From Marsupella aquatica (Eukaryota; Marchantiophyta), in the NCBI GenBank assembly GCA_973895155.1, contig OZ316893.1, positions 7,626,001 through 7,690,000 of the forward strand: a DNA stretch of 64,000 nt. The letters are read 5' to 3'. This document shows, in pieces, positions 22,240 through 34,941 of this stretch. The translations under genes were made by a program, and so were the position numbers. The notes under the pieces are model-generated. The model worked only from the letters and a program-made list of their open reading frames with translations. It was not told the DNA's origin and searched no databases. Positions within the stretch are counted from its first letter, which is position 1. Each line of letters starts with the position of its first letter.

Positions 22240-25200
22240 ATGGCTTGCAAAAGGGACGACGAGGCGGCGACAGCGGTGGCCAAGCATAGCAACGTGACAG
22301 TGAATGGGGCTGTCAAGCAAAATGGGCACGGCTTGGTGGTGGAGGTGCCGGAGCCGGACCCAAACATGAAGGTGACGGTGGGCGTTTGTGTCATGGAGAA
22401 GAAGGTGGGTCAACATACCAAACCATACCTCTTTTCTGCTCCCCGCTCAAACGAATTTGGGATCACTGGGAAGACAATGTGGTTTGCATTGGGGAAAATT
22501 TCTCTCAATATCTACCGGCCTAGTGACTGGTCTCCAACCAAGTGCGGCTTAGAGTTTCTGGCTGTTGACTCAGTGCATTTGCCCCAGCAAGAAGAAACAT
22601 GGAATTCAAATTGAAAGTAAATTAGGGTCCACTAGTTTGGTGATTCGTTTACAGGGTCTAGCATGAACTTGTTTTCTCTTGGAGTTTAGGAGTTTCTACA
22701 GGGGCCAACATTTCCCTCAATCCTGACGCTTTCCGTGGTACCCGCTTGTATCCTTGTTTCGTCTCGCTGATGACCAATCAATGTCGTCAGACGAGAGGGA
22801 TTTGGGGATTACACTTGGACTGAGAGGTTTCTCGGCCCTCAATGGTGAATCTTCCCTCGTCAAGTGTTTTTGTGGAACTACATTTTCCCTCGCCAGTCAA
22901 TTTCCTCTGGTCTTGGGCCAGAGGACTTTTGAGAATTGCTTCTCTTCTCAGATGGTTCTCCTCTCGTCATCGTTTCGCAAGATGTTTGGCAAAACGTATT
23001 GATCGACAACATTTTGGAGAACTGCTCGCCCTTCTCGAGAATCTCCTCGCATCTTCGATTTGCAAGATTTTTTGTAATACTCCCTCCTTCCTTAAAAGAA
23101 TTGCCTCTGCTTTTGTTTTACAACATTTAGTTCCGTTCCCGACGAATCTTGCCTCCTCATTTAGCGTGGCAAGACTCCTGGAGAGCTTAAATTTCGAGCG
23201 GGATCGTTCCGTGTGGTCTCTGCGTTCAAGCAACCCAGGCAGTGAGTGAAGCTCAACCACGGCAAATCGCAAGCTACCTTCGTGGAGCATGGGCGAGGAT
23301 GCGCTGTAAAAGCTTTACGTCACAGGGGCCCCGCGGCAGAGAGTTGCCTTCGGCAACATTTTAATCCCGGAGAGTGCGCTCGTGGACAGAGTAGCAAAGG
23401 AACGACTCAATATTCTGTGACGGAGGCTCTACAATCGACGGGGCCAGCGAATGCTATCGTTTGTTACAAAACTGGATGCATGCGTTGTGCCCACTACTGT
23501 CCTGTCGCAGTCCAGCCGTCCACCAATTCGTCCTCGTCGGATCGTTCTTGTGCGCTCGGACCGTTTTGAATTAGAGGACTATCGACTCTAGGTGGATTGG
23601 AAACATTGGGAAGCTCCTGCTGGCGAGCGAGTGAGGATTGTTGATCTTGGCCCTATCTGACAGAGTCAAAGGATTTATCGTCGTCTTCAGTTCTTTCGCG
23701 CTCTGAAGAAAGACATGTGCGAATTACTGGGGTCTTCAATTCTTCGTCCTCTCTTCAAGAATGAAGCGATTAATGGGAGTCTTCGTAGAACTAGATTTGG
23801 GGGAGGTCGATTTTGCACCTGAATTCGCTGCAGAAATCATGCATGTCCGGGAGAGACAGCGTCCTGGAGCTGGGGTTCCTGCTGGTGTCGCCCTCACACA
23901 ATTTCTGTCCAGGAAGTGGATGCGCGTGCCTTCGTCAATCGAAGGACCCTTAGCCACACACCCACCCACCCACCCACCTCGTTGCCACCTGTGGCGTTCG
24001 CCTCGTTGCGAGTATGAATTTGGAGAATTGCTTAGGTGTGTGGACCTTGGAAGGAGCCTGTAGGACCACTGCGAGGTGTATCTAACAGTCGACCGATTCG
24101 AAGGCTCCTGTACATGTGCTTGTTCGTGGTCAACAAAGGTGGACTCACGGCCAGATCTGTCGTACTGTTGTGGTTGTGGTAGCCAGACAAAGGAAATCCT
24201 CAAGCAGCTCGACTAGGCTAGACCCATTGCTGTACTAACTTTGACTGAATAAATTTTTGTCTATTGGAAGTAATGGCGGGCGGGTTGTTACAGTCGAAAT
24301 CACTTCATGTTCTCGATTGTGGCGTACTCTTTAGACTGTTGGTACTGAATCTGATACATTTGTTTCACTTTTGAAAAGGCTAATTCGCCTCCAATGACTG
24401 AGATTCTGAAACGGCTGCAATCGTTCGGGGAGTTTGAGGTACGGATGTACTGTGCAACCCAAAACCGTTTTCTCCAAATATGCTTCTGTACTCTCCAAAC
24501 TCTTTTGCGTTTGGGCACTCCCAGCTGGTGATTATTTTTTTAATGTTTTCGGGATCTTTTACGCATTCTGTACACTTGCCACATTGGAGAGAAATTCTGA
24601 AATTCATGACTTCTGCCGCCGTACTTCGTTTGTGTTAGTCTAGTTTTTTTGGTACTTTTCGCATTATCGAGATAATTCTAGAGAAAATGATCGTGTTTGG
24701 AATACCAAGAACAGGCAGAGTCCACACTTTTGCAAGGTATCCTGGATTGCACTGTATCTTTGAACTCGTCTTCATGAAATTGATGGATGCTTTTGATGTG
24801 GGAGCAGATCATACTGTTTGGGGATAAAGTTATTCTCGAAGACCCAGTTGAAGAGTAATGTCTCAACTTGCCTTTTTATGTTTCGTGGGGTTATGCAGAG
24901 AAATAATTCCAATTCCATCATTTTCCAGTAATTGTTGTCCACTTTTAATTCTCACGCAGTCTGAGCCTGGTTGGTGTGCCAGTGGATCCTAGTTCAGTGA
25001 AAATGTTTTATTGCCATGAAGCGCATCGAGACGATTTGTCTACGAGCTAAGACTTTTGTGGCTGCTGCTGGTTTCAATCAGCTGGCCAATCTGCCAATGT
25101 TTGATAGCATTTTATTCGTCGGGATACCCTCTTGAAAAGGCCGAGGCTTATGGAGAACTTCGAAAGTAATTCTCCTTTCAATCCAACATTGTCTCAGTTG

Positions 25201-28200
25201 TTTGCAATGTAGGAAAGAAAGTCCACTATGTCTGTTCCTCACAAACTTTCACCTGTGTCTATATTTTCAAAACCTGAATTTCTTGCATAATGAGGTTCCC
25301 TCGGTGACTTGCCTTGTGTGGCTGTCCTAAAAGCGGAGTACCTATTTCCAAAGTAGCATTTTCGTCTGCTCTGAGCCTACTGAATCGCCGCTACTCATTA
25401 CTACATATCTCCTTGTTCACAATTCTGCAGACCCTTCCTAGTGAATGAAGTGAAATCTCAGCACGTTCTCCATGATCGCCGGAAGGTGTATAATGTAAGT
25501 TGCCTGCAACGCTAGACTCCCTTTTCTTTAACCGTACTGTGCCAGTGATGTGGTAATTGCGGAAATATCGTCAGGTAGCATATTTGCAGGTGGTAGATGT
25601 TGGTACCAGATCCCTTCCTCCCTCCCTCCCTCCAGTTTAACTTAAATAAGAAGTGATTCAAAATACGGAGATGCTTTTACTTTACTTTACTTTACTTTGG
25701 GATGCAGCTGTTCAACAGATCCACTCGTCTATGCTATTTGTTGCAAAGGCCGTACTCTAGTGGACTTTTTCATAGATGTGAAGTTGACCTTTTTACTTCT
25801 GAGGCAACGTCTTCAAGCTTGCTGTGGTTAATAACACAAGGCAATACTTTCAGACGAGTGTCCAGTTTGTGGAGCCTCATTATGGGGGATTGGGGATAGG
25901 AGAGGAAAACTAATGGGTAAGTGGACGCTAGTCAGGAGTTTTCAAGTCGCTTTAGTAGTTGGTGGAAATTTTAATCGTGGTTTTCTTTTTGGTTTGAATG
26001 AAGCGGTTGGAGGAATATGGTATTCCTATTCCAACCTATGCGTTGGTCAACAGAGATTATCCTGATCAGGAGTTAGACTATTTCATAGAGGAAGAGGACT
26101 ATGTTGAGGTCCATGGAAAGAGGATTGTGAAACCTTTTGTCGAAAAGCCGGTAGATGGTGAGTCTTTCTGCTCCTATTGGGTAATTTTGTCTCTCAGATT
26201 GTTGGCATCACGTCGTTTTTGTTGTTTTTGTTAAGGGTTTGAAATTTGCCAAGGTTTCTCAGCAAGTCGGTGCTGTGATTATCAGCAGTGTAAAACATTC
26301 ATTGATATAAACCTTGACTGAAACTTCTGAAATATTTGGAGTTTGATCGCCTCGTGCATACCGCTGGGGCGATCAGTTGGATTGTGCGTTCCGGTGTTGG
26401 CCAGCTTGGCAGAATCTGTTGAATGGTTTTACCTTTTAGCACTCAATAGGTAAATTACTAAGATACGTTTCTCAACATATCATAGGTGACAATCATCGTG
26501 TAATGATATACTATCCAAGCTCAGCTGGTGGAGGCATGAAAGAACTCTTCCGGAAGGTACTATTTGTTGGTGTTTGAACCTTTCATTTTTTATGATGTGT
26601 ATACATTAAAAATCACAAATTTTTAGCTCAGTATGACATCCTGCTACTTTGAGTTGTCATTATTTGCAGAAGTTCTTGTTTTAGACTGTGCTGGAGGCTG
26701 AGACTTCTCTGCATTGTGGTTGATTCAGGTGGGGAACCGCTCAAGTGAGTTCCATCCAAATGTGCGAAGGGTTAGAAGGGAAGGATCCTACATCTATGAG
26801 GAGTTTATGCCTACAGGTGGGACTGATGTAAAGGTACATTTCTGTCCATTTCGTCCTGAAGCTACTGATATTAAGGAACACTCTTGAGCAAGGTAGATCG
26901 TCAATCACGTTGGCCTAGCAGCCTATGTGCTGAAGAGTAAGAAAGCTGTAGATTCCAAATTGATGTTCTGTGTTGTTGTGTGATTTATTCGACTAGGCTG
27001 ATAAACTTTTTCACATATTGTTGTGTTCCCATATTAATTGGAAAATTTGTAAAGAATGAAGGGATGGATTTGAAATCCATGGGGACCAACCAACTCCCGA
27101 TACGGTTTTTCCCCTCGAGATATCTAACGCTGAGCAGAGTCAAAGTCTAGACCATTCCTGCCTTAAGCTTACGTAAGCCGTCTACTGCTATTCTGATGGA
27201 GTGAAGAGCACTCATTGGAATGTCAGCCAGAGAGCTAACAAAATGTAACTTATAATATTATACGAGTTATGGCAACCTTTTGATTTATCTGTAGTATGCT
27301 TTTACAACTTTATTGCCATCCACAGGTGTACACTGTCGGGCCTGAGTATGCCCATGCAGAAGCACGCAAGAGTCCTGTCGTCGATGGGGTTGTCATGCGT
27401 AGCGCTGACGGGAAAGAGGTAGATTGCTCGAGCACACTCAACTTTACAGCTTTCCAGCAGTAATACTTATGGCAAAACTCAATCTGAGCAAGTTTATCGA
27501 CAAAGCTTAAGAATGAATCAAGAAAGGAATCTTTTGCGATCTTTTGATCAAACCTCTTTGATTTGAATAGAATGAGTCATCATAACTGTGTAAATAAGCA
27601 TCCAAGAGTTATTTGATTGGGCATCTTTTGCTTAAGGCTGCTGAGAGTAGAATTAACTGTTTATGTGATGGGAGCAGGTTAGATACCCAGTCTTGCTGAC
27701 CCCCAACGAGAAGCAGATGGCGAGGGAAGTTTGTGTAGCCTTTGGGCAAGCGGTGAGGACTAGAAGTTGCTTCATGACCTTATTTAGCCCCAGGATCAGT
27801 AGATACACTGTTACGTGTGCTCGTGGTGTTGTGAGCTGACTAGAAGTGCATAGCGGCCAAATGGGGCCTTCCCTATAAAACTGGCCTCACCTATCACATA
27901 TTGAATCAGGGTGAGAGTTAGCTGTGGTAGATAATGTTTAGGATTGAATTACTGATCACGAAGTTTTAGGTGAAGGGCTGCTACTTATTTTGGCAAATAG
28001 CTGCATGACTTTCATAGCATCCTTGGTCAGGATGCTGAGGGGTCAATTGCTGTCCCAGTTTAGTGACATCAAGGTACACAGCGTCCTGAGATCCGCAATT
28101 TTCCGCAATTTTGATTGAGAGTGTTCTAACAAAGACAAGATTGAGGGGGATCTCAAACCCTTTTCCTGCCTTCGATCCCTTATTACCATTTTTCTTCATG

Positions 28201-31200
28201 ATGCAGGTGTGTGGGTTTGACCTCTTAAGGTCACAAGGTCGATCTTATGTGTGTGATGTGAATGGATGGAGCTTCGTGAAAAATTCGTACAAGTGAGTTG
28301 GATACTCTGCCCTCATGCATATACTACTGGTGTAACTTGTGCAGAGTCTGCATAGCAGTGCCACTAGTCATAAATGTAATAAAATCTCCATCCAAGATTT
28401 GGAGTCTGAATATTGCTCAGCGTATGTACTGATGACAGGCTTGAGAGGACTGCACTCCTTTCGCTTTCCCTCACGTTTTGATCTTTTTGGATGTTTGTTC
28501 TATTGTCTCTGTGGTTGGGCAGATACTATGATGACGCGGCCTGTGTTTTAAGGACAATGTTTTTGAAGGCCAAGGCTCCCCATCTGTCGTCTAAGCTTCC
28601 CCCACGCCTGCCATGGGGTGGTAATGACTATAGTTTTGAGGATGGGATCGCGAGTCAAAACAGTGTCATTTCTGGAACGTTTGGGCAAGCTGAGGAACTC
28701 CGTTGCGTTATTGCCGTTATTCGTCAGTAAGTTGTCAGAGTTCTTAGTTGACTCCGCCCCAAACTTGTGTCCTTTGAACTTGAGCGATCTGAATTGGCTG
28801 CAGCAATAAAAGCAGATTCTAGCATCTCTTTCAAGTTTTATGGCTATTTGTATATGTATGTTTAATGTCAAGGTACAAAAGCTGAAAAATTAGTTTTCCA
28901 TGTTATTCGTCGAAGCAACTGACTGTTGAATATTTTTCTCCAGTGGTGACCGCACCCCAAAACAAAAGGTGAAGCTGAAAGTCACACATGATAGGCTGCT
29001 AAACCTGATGCTGAAGTATAATGGGGGTCGGCCCCGAGCTGAGGTAGCAATGTTTTTGTTTTGTTTCGACATCCTATCAAGCACAAGCCTGTGCATACTG
29101 GTTTCCTGCTTGTCCAAGATTGTGCTGCATTTTTCAATTCTTTTGTGGCTTCGAAAGAGATGACTGTTGTGTTTTCTTTGAAACCTTCGAAAGGAAATTA
29201 GGTTTGATTCTAAACTCATCTTACCGTATCTTATTTAAGTTAGCACCCTCAGTGTTGAAATCAAAGGTAACGGTATTGTTCTCGTTCGTTGTTCCTCAGG
29301 CAAAGTTGAAAAGTGCAGTGCAATTGCAAGATCTCTTGGATGCCACTCGAATGCTTGTTCCACGGCAGAGGTACCTTGCAACTAATTTCTATACACATGA
29401 GATCGATGGCTGTTCTGTACAGCAGTAGGAATTTTGAGAGTATGTTTACTGCTTCACAAGTGACTCTGTAGATTTGCTGAAAAATTGTTCATATCTTGTG
29501 CAGGACAGGGAAGGAGAGTGATAGTGAGGCAGAAGACCTAGAACATGCAGAAAAGCTCCGTCATGTTAAAGCCGTCTTAGAAGAGGTTGAACTGTTATAC
29601 CTTCTCCTGTCCAAATGGGGTTCTGAGTGTTAGTTACTTTACTCAGAAGTCTGTAGTCTGTTGACTAGAAGTTGAAGCATTCATGTAGATACTGTTTTCT
29701 CTAGTCTTTGGTTTGCATGTTTGCAAGCCCCTTTGAACGATGCTTGCTTTCGAAAGTTTGTTCTAATTCTCTAGGGACTAGTTTATTTTCTGGAGATTGA
29801 TTTGAAAATCGAATAATTGTATATCCGAATGGTCTGCAGGGGGGTCATTTCTCTGGAATTTATCGCAAAGTGCAACTGAAGCCTACGAAATGGGCCAAAG
29901 TTCTTAAGGAGGAAGTTGAAACTGATGAGGAGCGTCCTACCGAAGCATTGATGGTCCTGAAATACGGTGGTGTTCTCACTCATGCTGGCCGTAAGCAGGT
30001 AAGAGAATGAAGGTCATGTAAAAACGTCACCTTCTGGAAATCGGAGAAGCTTTTGGGATGAGTTCACTGCCAAATCTGGGGGCCGCTAATGTATAATATG
30101 CAGAATTAGAAAGTACCATTGTGGCAAACTGACTTTTGCTTGTTTGCTGATTAAAGGCGGAGGAGTTAGGACGAACTTTCAGAAACTATATGTATCCAGG
30201 TAAGCAGTGCGTACCTCCTTTGCTCTACCAAGCTGGCATTAGAACTCGTGGGAACTTTATATCAGTCTTTAAGGAGCATACATAGCTCCTGCTCTTTAAA
30301 TCACGTGTGTGTTGTAAGTTTCTTTTGTGTGTGGTCCTCCACATAGTTTACGTTAGGTTTTACAACAACTCTGATAAATTTAAGATGGCTTTCTGGGCTT
30401 CGTCTTACTGACCTATTTGAACTGCTTCTAATGTGTGGAAAAGTATGTTGGATTTGAAGCCTTACTTTTTTCTTGCTGCCCTAACATGCGTGCCTCGTTC
30501 AATCTACAGGAGAAGGGACTGGACTACTTCGCCTTCATAGCACATACCGCCATGATTTGAAAATCTACAGCTCTGATGAGGGTCGTGTACAAGTACGTAT
30601 TTGGTAGTCAGTGAACATCACACAAACCCACCAATAAAATGAAATGTTTTTTCCTAATAACTCGAAATCGTTTCTGCCTACACTGGATTGATACTTTGTG
30701 GCACACATGTTAAGGCGTTGTCCCGAGTGTGACATCAATTCTAATTCGGGATTTTGTGGTGGCAGATGTCTGCAGCGGCTTTTGCGAAAGGTCTCCTTGA
30801 TCTGGAAGGACAACTGACTCCGATATTGGTATAGAAAAACGCATTAGGATTGTTTTCTGTTTCCTCGTTTGTCAGAGTGTCCTTGAGTAAAGGCAGAGTT
30901 ATGTATATTTTCGCATCTTCGGTTGGAAGGCTCTCAAGAATGTTGAATTACCCTTGTGGCTGTCCGAGTAGGTTTCTCTTGTGAGCAAAGATTCACCTAT
31001 GCTGGATGGACTTGACACGGCGAATATTGAGATGAAGGCTGCCAAGGTAAGAATTCTGTGGACTTTCTGCATTGAATTTTGGCCTTTTCTGGAACTTTTG
31101 TAACACATTACCTGTTCTGAGAAGGTTACTTGGGTAGCTTGTGGGGATTGTCTTCTGAGTGACCGTTGGTGATTGATCGAGTGCAGGCACGATTGTATGA

Positions 31201-34200
31201 GATTGTCACATCTGAGAATGAGCTCCCCGCACCTGCAAAACCAGAAACGCCATGGATGGTTGATGGTGGAGGTTTACCCCCCAACCCTTTGAACCTGATT
31301 AAGGAACTTGTAAGTAGTACTCACGACGTTGTTTCAAGCATGTTAGAGAAAAGCATGTTAGACTGAATGATTTAATTCAAAGGATTTAAGTTTTGTGTCG
31401 CACTTTAGCAACTTGTGCATGTCTACAAGGGCATCCTTGAAGTTTTCCATACATCTGTCGCTGCTTCATGTCTCGATAGATGGCGGAGAAAATTGCTAAG
31501 AGGGACCGTTGCGTGTCTTCTCAGGTGGAGCATACCAAGTTGGTGACCGCACAAGTGAAAGTATTGTGCAAAGCAGAAGAAGAGAGGCTGACTGAGCAGG
31601 CAGATGAAGATTTGCCTCCGTATGACCAAGCTCATGCGTTGGGGAAAACAAACATAGATATAGATCGTATTGCCGAAGGACTTCCTTGTGGAAGTGAAGG
31701 ATTTCTCCTAATGTTTGCCCGTTGGAAGAAGCTGGAGCGGGACGTTTTCAATGAGCGAAAATCGTGAGATTCTATCACTTGGTGTGAATTGATTTTGCAA
31801 CAGCGTGATTTGAGGCAAAGACTGAAAGTTATAGTTTTGCTGTTAAATGTGTATGATCTTGCGATTCCGAGGAGCACGTGATGGTTTTGCTTGATCTATG
31901 GATAGTATCCTGACGAGCGAACCTATCTTGCGGTTGCAGCCGATATGATATTAGCAAAGTCCCTGACATATACGACTCTGTCAAGTAAGCACCCCTTTGG
32001 TCATCCAAATTGCCATAAATTCATGAGGAAGTTGTATCTTTGAGCATCATCTGTGAACTACTTTTGCTCGTTGTTGTGAAGACTTGTATGGCTGCTTGGT
32101 TGCTGAGGTTTGTGTCTCTGCAATTGCTTTTTATGCACGGCTGGAAAGTGACAGTTGTCCCTATTCAGCTAGCGTCGGTCTTACATTGTATCGGAGAATT
32201 TTGGAACTGGTGCTGGAGAAACAGTATACAACCAGTTCACGTTCCTTCGCTTTGCTTAAGACAAGAACTGCCTTATTTGACCATGCCAATAGTTCAGGAT
32301 ATGTGTTGTGTATCTTTGTTTCTGGTTTCTTCAATCCCTTCGTTTTATTTCTCTGTTTTAACTATAGCTCAGATGGTTTTCAAAATGTCTGGGTTCTCTA
32401 TTTATCAAGCTATTTATGTTTGTGTCCGCAAGGTACGATTTGCTTCACAACACCCACTTGAAACTGCAGAAACTCGATGAATTATACATTGTTGCTAAGG
32501 TATGCGTTTTTTGTCTGAAATTTGGAAAGTTATCCTTGAGCCGAAAATTATTGATCTCTCAAATTGTACGGACTTCAAGTATCTGTTGGCTTTGATTTTG
32601 ATGAATCTTGTCTGCTGCAGGATCTGGCTGATGGCATAATTCCCAACGAATACGGAATCAATCCAAAGCATAAACTCATCATTGGGGCAAAGGTGCGTAT
32701 AATCATGGATAGATATGACGACACTAGAAGTTTCCTTAGACTGGTTCCGCTGGTCTGAAATCCCGGCTTAATTTAGTAAGATTCCAGGGGCCATTATGTA
32801 GCTCCCTGCAACTTGGCCAATCTTTTGTTGCTACTCCCATTTCTGCAGAGTTGTAATATCTCGAATGCCTTCTTTTCTAAATGCCATCAATATGAACTAT
32901 AGATTGCGCGTCGTCTGATGGGAAAAATCCTTATCGATCTACGAAACACTCGAGAGGAAGCAAAAACTGTGGCTGAGTTGAAGCACACGCACGAGGTTGC
33001 CAAGTCATGGTCACGGTCAAGGTCTTCCCGGATGAAAGAGGATGGATCTAGATTAAGTGGAAAACCCAAACCAAATGGAAGAGTACCTGCATGTGAGAAG
33101 GCGAATGGGAAACCTTCTGGAATTGAGAAACCGCCGCCTTTACCACTAGAGAAGGAGCTGACCGATGACGATGAGGAAAAAGAAAGCAGTTACCGATTGG
33201 ATCCCAAGTTTGTTCCCTTGTGCCTACTTCGCAATGTAGCTGTGCCGTTTCTTTTGTCGTGCATGTTGGCGTGTGTAGGGGTTGAATGTCCTGAATAATT
33301 ACAGGAAACTTATACATTTGTTGGAAATAGACTTACTATATGCCATATATTACATTAAAGTTTCAGCCTCTCTGAAAATCGGCTTCTGGACTCTTTGAGT
33401 CAGGTAAGATAGAAAAGATGTAAATCTATATGCTGGGGATGAACGTTTCAAGTAGCTGTTTGCTGAGTGCTAGGTTGCTGGTAGTGAAAAGAGAAGTAAT
33501 TTTCATTGTAAGATCTGTATTAACTCTTTGTGAATACCCAGGTGGAGTAACTTACATTCAACTTCTTTACTCTCGAATTCAATGTTTATTTCTGCTTTAT
33601 TAGAAACGAACTTCTGAGATTCGTCTTATTTAATGTTCTTACGACCACCTTGGTAAGTGCAGATATGCAAATGTCAGAACACCTGAAAGGCATGTCCGTA
33701 CTCGGCTCTACTTCACATCGGTGATTTACTCCTGCCCCGAGACACTGCCAATATGTCGACAAAGTATTTTAAATTGTTTTCAAACAGAATTAGAGTAGAT
33801 GCAAAATTTGAATTCAAAATGATGAACTTGGATGCAAGAACACAGCAAGGGGAATGAGGAGAGCCAGGATAGAAGCAGAACACCCTTTTTTTCCTAGGTT
33901 TACCTATGACCCCCAAATCATTGAATTGGACTGGGTTTTAATCTGTTAGACTGTGACAAAAAATAGGCTTCTCATGTGTGTCTATTGAATGCCAGGAGTC
34001 ACACATACATGCTTTAATAAATGTACTTCGATATTGCTATCTGGACGAAGCACTGCAAGGAGAAAACAGTCTGGTGGCCGGAGCTGCTTTGCATCGTCTG
34101 TTTGAAACCAAAGAGCTTGACTATCTCACACATGTTGTTATACGAATGTATGAGAACACACTTGTACGTATGATCACGTCCATAGCACCTTTCGATAAGT

Positions 34201-34941
34201 GTGGGAGCTAGTGGGGAAGTTTTTTCATAAAGTCTACGTCCTGTAGAATGTTTGTTACGAGTGCTTTGAGCGTTCGGGGATGATTGTGTCTATATATTAT
34301 CGACCACCTTTAAGAACCATACACAGAGGTCTGTGTTACTTCGATTGGGAATTCATTTTTTAACTTCAAATGAATTGATCCATACAGGTTCCACTGGAAG
34401 ATCCACAAAGGTTCAGAATTGAATTGATGTTTAGTACCGGAGCAGCCGTGAGCCCATTGGAGGTATATCTCAGTTAGATGCTATCTGAAGTGAAACTATT
34501 AATTTACATTCACATCCTATCTCCTGAGCTAGAAGAGTGGATCGCGTGCCTAGGGTTTGGGGTTTTGGCTAAATTTGAATAGGCGTCATTGACTTCCTGA
34601 GGACGTCTACAATGCATGCTTAGACTTGTGAGGTAGCTAAAATGGTGCCAAGTTTTCAAAATTAATCTAAAAACCACCGTTGTCATTTCGTTCAGGCATC
34701 TCCACGGAATCGTGATCATACCCTACCTGTTCTTCCTCCAGAAACTCTCCAAGAGGACGGATCTTTTATTTCTCTGGACAGGTTGGAGAAGATGGTTCGG
34801 CCATTTGCCATGCCAGCAGAGGATTTTCCACCTGCAACAACACCTCAAGGCTTCTCAGGTCTATTCTCAAAAGGTGGAGGAGTTCTGGAGCGCCTTGTCA
34901 ATTTCTGGCCTTTTAATAAGCATGGCAATTGCAAGACCTGA
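22240..34941 (+). CDS. VIH: Diphosphoinositol pentakisphosphate kinase/phosphatase VIP1/VIH (PPIP5K)
   Basis: A bifunctional cytosolic enzyme that makes and hydrolyses inositol pyrophosphates (InsP7/InsP8), which report cellular phosphate in plants. Thirty exons join in consistent phase to 3,327 nt (1,108 residues plus TGA): 22240-22404, 24379-24438, 24808-24854, 25082-25165, 25431-25494, 26004-26157, 26486-26556, 26729-26833, 27326-27418, 27678-27752, 28207-28292, 28523-28726, 28944-29043, 29300-29370, 29504-29585, 29839-29998 (about), 30157-30199, 30510-30592, 30766-30828, 30972-31046, 31187-31309, 31480-31763, 31940-31984, 32433-32499, 32621-32692, 32903-33207, 33663-33720, 33996-34163, 34388-34462, 34696-34941. 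Residues about 43-375 form the ATP-grasp kinase (PSSAGGG, DVK at K250, D311, D323 and N325 matching the Mg-binding D/D/N of human PPIP5K2). Residues about 395-965 form the histidine acid phosphatase domain, with R402-H403-G-D-R-T-P intact and TSESHIH at 945-951. A charged linker (about 845-925) splits the latter. The ATG at 22240 is the first in frame. Its 42-residue extension is not conserved with other plant VIHs I know. Most splice sites are canonical. The donors GTTGAA, GTATAG and GTTTGT are weak. Confidence 0.95.
22405..24378. other. VIH intron 1 with GC-rich insert-like block
   Basis: At 1.97 kb, the longest intron of the gene; the others are about 70-750 bp. Its middle (about 22.7-24.25 kb) is richer in GC and CG dinucleotides than neighbouring introns, has several overlapping open frames of 60-155 codons on both strands, and ends near a CACC microsatellite (23955-23978). 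I could not assign any frame to a family. It may be an old insertion. Confidence 0.4.
23955..23978. repeat. (CCCA)n microsatellite
   Basis: ACACACCCACCCACCCACCC-type run of about 24 bp within VIH intron 1. Confidence 0.85.
25612..25633. repeat. (CCTC)n microsatellite
   Basis: CCTTCCTCCCTCCCTCCCTC run of about 22 bp in the VIH intron between exons 5 and 6. Confidence 0.85.
25676..25698. repeat. (TTTAC)n microsatellite
   Basis: Four tandem TTTAC units plus a partial one, in the same VIH intron as the CCTC tract. Confidence 0.9.
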
